The notes under the pieces are model-generated. The model searched no databases, had not been told where the DNA came from, and saw only the letters and a program-made list of their open reading frames with translations. DNA of 5,787 nucleotides, taken from contig PWVP01000057.1 of the NCBI GenBank assembly GCA_003561815.1, forward strand, positions 1-5,787, given 5' to 3'. Both the position numbers and the translations under genes were made by a program. The DNA is from Campylobacterota bacterium (GTDB taxonomy: Bacteria; Campylobacterota; Campylobacteria; Campylobacterales; SZUA-545). Shown in pieces: positions 4,355 through 5,787 of this stretch (position 1 is its first letter; the number at the start of each line of letters is the position of its first letter).

Positions 4355-4797
4355 TGGCTGTACTTGACGCAGGCTTGGTCGAGGATTTTCCCAACCTGGA
4401 TGCCGACGCTCTACGGGAGGTGACGGAGACAGCTCTCGAAAACGAGCAGCTGAACAACTTCCTCAATATGGCGTACTACCATACCCGGGTGCTGGAAGGA
4501 AAGCTGGGCGCTTGTGGGGGACGTGGTCAGGAGGAGCTGATCGTCAAGTTTCTGGCGGCCCACTTCCTGACGACCCGAGAACAACAGCCAATGAGCGAGT
4601 CGTCCGGGGAGTGGTCCGTGCGGTACCGTGGGCATATCCGCGGTGCCGGACTGGAGTCCAGTCTGTACGGACAGCAGGCTATCGTGCTGGACTGTAGCAG
4701 AACGCTGGCTAACCAGGTGACCGGTTTGCAAAAGGCGACCCTCGAGTCCGTGACGTACTATGACATCCACAAACCGCCTAGAAAGGCGGTGCTGTGA
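4354..4797 (+). CDS. Head-tail connector, DUF4054-like
   Basis: This 147-residue protein probably forms a ring at the portal side of the neck (head-completion/adaptor). The pattern agrees with DUF4054: an N-terminal acidic start (FPNLDADALREVTETALEN), a helical middle with KFLAAHFLTT (about 65-74, the usual LxAHxL segment), a polar segment with SGEWSVRYRG, and a terminal GLESSLYGQQAIVLDCSRTL (about 99-118), matching the family's SxYGxxYxxL motif. The start ATG overlaps the preceding TAA by one base (TAATG), with AGGTGA (4345-4350) 3 bases upstream, so coupled initiation is likely. Two cysteines (in LGACGG and LDCSR) have no recognised role. Order before the joining protein and gp10-like protein supports the call. 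Confidence 0.75.
   Translation: MAVLDAGLVEDFPNLDADALREVTETALENEQLNNFLNMAYYHTRVLEGKLGACGGRGQEELIVKFLAAHFLTTREQQPMSESSGEWSVRYRGHIRGAGLESSLYGQQAIVLDCSRTLANQVTGLQKATLESVTYYDIHKPPRKAVL
4773..4790 (+). promoter_or_regulatory. Hairpin sequestering the SD of the next gene
   Basis: ACCGCCT (4773-4779) pairs perfectly with AGGCGGT (4784-4790) around an AGAA loop. The right arm includes most of the only SD-like sequence (AAAGG, 4782-4786) for the GTG start at 4794, and the element lies in the last codons of the connector gene. Ribosomes finishing that gene would open the stem, which suggests strict translational coupling. This is inferred from structure only. Confidence 0.4.
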
Positions 4798-5156
4798 CGG
4801 ACCCGCACTTCGCACGGACGCTCATTCACACCATTGACGTGGCGAGTCCGGAGACGGAGCGGGACGGTGGGGAGCTGATCACCAGTTACGGTGACACTGT
4901 CGCGGTCCAGGCCCGGTTCGTGCCGTTCACGGAGCGGTGGTCGTCACGCCGGAACTCTTGGGACATCAAGCGACAGCACCGACTGCTGTTACGGTCCGAT
5001 GCGGACGTGAGTGTACGGGACCAAGTCACCAACATACGCATCACGTCCTCGGGCATCGTAATCGACGCCGGTCCGTTCACCGTTACCCAGGTCCTGGCTA
5101 TGGGTGACGGTAAAGGGCTGCACCATCTGGAGGCAGAGATGGAGAGGTCCGGGTAA
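4794..5156 (+). CDS. Head-tail joining / stopper protein
   Basis: This 120-residue protein resembles phage head-tail joining (PF05521-type, SPP1 gp16-like) proteins. It has a small beta-barrel pattern: LIHTIDVASPETERDGGELI (10-29) with the usual H-T-I strand and D-x-G turn, VAVQARFVPFTER (36-48), a lysine/arginine-rich turn, LLLRSDADVSVRDQVTNI (64-81), a strand with GPFTVTQVLAMGDGKGLHHL (93-112) and the terminal HLEAEMER motif. It would plug the connector channel or join the neck to the tail. It starts with GTG, overlapping the previous TGA by 4 bases (GTGA), and its SD lies in a hairpin. It ends with TAA, sharing one base with the next ATG. The family assignment is by pattern; the fold class is more certain than the exact family. 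Confidence 0.7.
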   Translation: MTDPHFARTLIHTIDVASPETERDGGELITSYGDTVAVQARFVPFTERWSSRRNSWDIKRQHRLLLRSDADVSVRDQVTNIRITSSGIVIDAGPFTVTQVLAMGDGKGLHHLEAEMERSG

Positions 5157-5638
5157 TGCTTTTCGAGCATAAAATTTCCGGCATCAAGGAACTCCAGGGC
5201 AACCTGCGTCGGATGGCGATGAAGCTTGGCGGCGCGGTGCGTGCTGAGATCGCGTTAGAGGGGGCTAGTGTAATCGCCCAGGAAACGCGCAGGAAGATCA
5301 CGGAATGGGACCTCATAGAGAGCGGTAGACTGCTTGGTAGCGTCAATGAGTACAAGGTCAACCAGTGGACCGCGGGCGTCGAGGTGACCACCGAGTATGC
5401 CGCGACTCACGAGTATGGTCTCTACCGCCAACCTATCACCGAACGTCAGAGAAGGTTCTTCTGGGCGATGTATGCCCAGGAGGGTGACGAGAAATGGAAG
5501 GCCTTGGCGCTTTCATCGACGTACACCATACCGCCCAGACCTTACTTTCGGGTGTCCATACGCGAGGCAAAGCAGGACGCGCTCGATGCTATGGCCCGTC
5601 GGTTGTGGGAAGAGATAGAGAAGTTTGGTGTCTCATGA
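5156..5638 (+). CDS. HK97 gp10-like tail-completion protein
   Basis: This 160-residue protein has the layout of HK97 gp10/Mu gpG-type neck or tail-completion proteins. An N-terminal helical part (ISGIKELQGNLRRMAMKLGG, 7-26) is followed by ITEWDLIESGRLLGSVNEYK (48-67, the ESGxLxxS motif), TTEYAATHEYGLYR (78-91, the YAxxHExG motif), ITERQRRFFWAMYAQEGDEKWK and a final IPPRPYFRVSI (about 125-135, the IPxRPxxR motif), then a C-terminal helix. It probably acts at the junction between connector and tail tube. ATG 5156 overlaps the preceding TAA by one base (TAATG); GGAGAGG (5141-5147) is a good SD. The stop TGA overlaps the next ATG (ATGA). HK97 gp10-like versus Mu gpG-like cannot be decided here. 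Confidence 0.78.
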   Translation: MLFEHKISGIKELQGNLRRMAMKLGGAVRAEIALEGASVIAQETRRKITEWDLIESGRLLGSVNEYKVNQWTAGVEVTTEYAATHEYGLYRQPITERQRRFFWAMYAQEGDEKWKALALSSTYTIPPRPYFRVSIREAKQDALDAMARRLWEEIEKFGVS

Positions 5639-5787
5639 GCCTTAGCGACACAGTCTACACGGTTTGCTCGGGCGTTGAGGACCTTACGGACATCGTTGGT
5701 GACCGTATCTACCGGAGCGTTCACCAACTCACCGGAGAACCGCAGATCGTCTACCACGCCCCGATTCTGACGGACAGTTCCGCCTAC
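5635..5787 (+). CDS. DUF3168-like tail terminator, partial (3' end missing)
   Basis: Only the first 51 residues are present and the frame is open to the window edge. The fragment contains VEDLTDIVGDRIYRSVHQLT (14-33) and PQIVYHAPI (36-44). These match the opening of DUF3168-type tail-completion/terminator proteins: a helix, VGDRIY, then a strand with VVY-like residues. Such proteins cap the tail tube and interact with the gp10-like protein next to them. ATG 5635 overlaps the previous TGA by 4 bases. The position directly after the gp10-like gene is the usual one. Confidence 0.62.
   Translation, partial: MSLSDTVYTVCSGVEDLTDIVGDRIYRSVHQLTGEPQIVYHAPILTDSSAY

Noticed and set aside
1..5787. A new defence or other exotic system in the window
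   Set aside because: All recognisable genes fit a known capsid and neck assembly module; only the left edge hints at a TnpB-type element, whose body is outside the window.

Overview
The window reads as part of a tailed double-stranded DNA phage or prophage (Caudoviricetes): the capsid and neck assembly module, with all recognisable genes on the + strand. Tight packing, strong Shine-Dalgarno (SD) sequences, start/stop overlaps and a conserved gene order support this. The order is maturation protease/scaffold, decoration protein, major capsid protein, small head protein, head-tail connectors, tail-completion proteins. The host is bacterial: the best promoters fit the sigma70 consensus and the SDs are classical (AGGAGG, AAGGAG). 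The coding DNA looks moderately GC-rich, but a host genus cannot be named from this sequence.

Region 1 (1-221) holds no complete gene. A perfect GC-rich hairpin (94-113) is followed directly by TAGTTGAC, which resembles the right end (and the omega-RNA 3' end) of IS200/IS605-type TnpB elements. A strong sigma70 promoter (128-156) points leftward towards it. A second, related hairpin (184-203, inside a longer imperfect dyad 173-214) ends just before the first gene.

Region 2 (222-781) has a 97-residue beta-rich protein of a type often seen in phage structural clusters. After it come a strong rightward promoter with an embedded dyad (529-557) and a 52-residue very basic small ORF (623-781), which overlaps the start of the next gene.

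Region 3 (768-3847) is the capsid core. It encodes a DUF2213-type prohead protease with a C-terminal scaffold that has its own internal start signal at 1767, as in lambda C/Nu3. A 157-residue decoration-like protein and a 329-residue major capsid protein of the HK97 fold, encapsulin-like group follow.

Region 4 (3863-5787) is the neck module. It encodes a protein with a C-terminal helix-hairpin-helix, a DUF4054-like connector, a head-tail joining/stopper protein, an HK97 gp10-like tail-completion protein and the start of a DUF3168-like tail terminator, which runs off the window. Every junction from 4354 onward is a 1-4 base start/stop overlap, so translation is probably coupled.

No anti-phage system, CRISPR array or tRNA is visible. 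The most interesting points are the nested scaffold start with a duplicated helical module, the IS605-like hairpin end with its antisense promoter, and the helix-hairpin-helix protein in the neck module. The terminase and portal genes, expected upstream of the protease, are not in this window.
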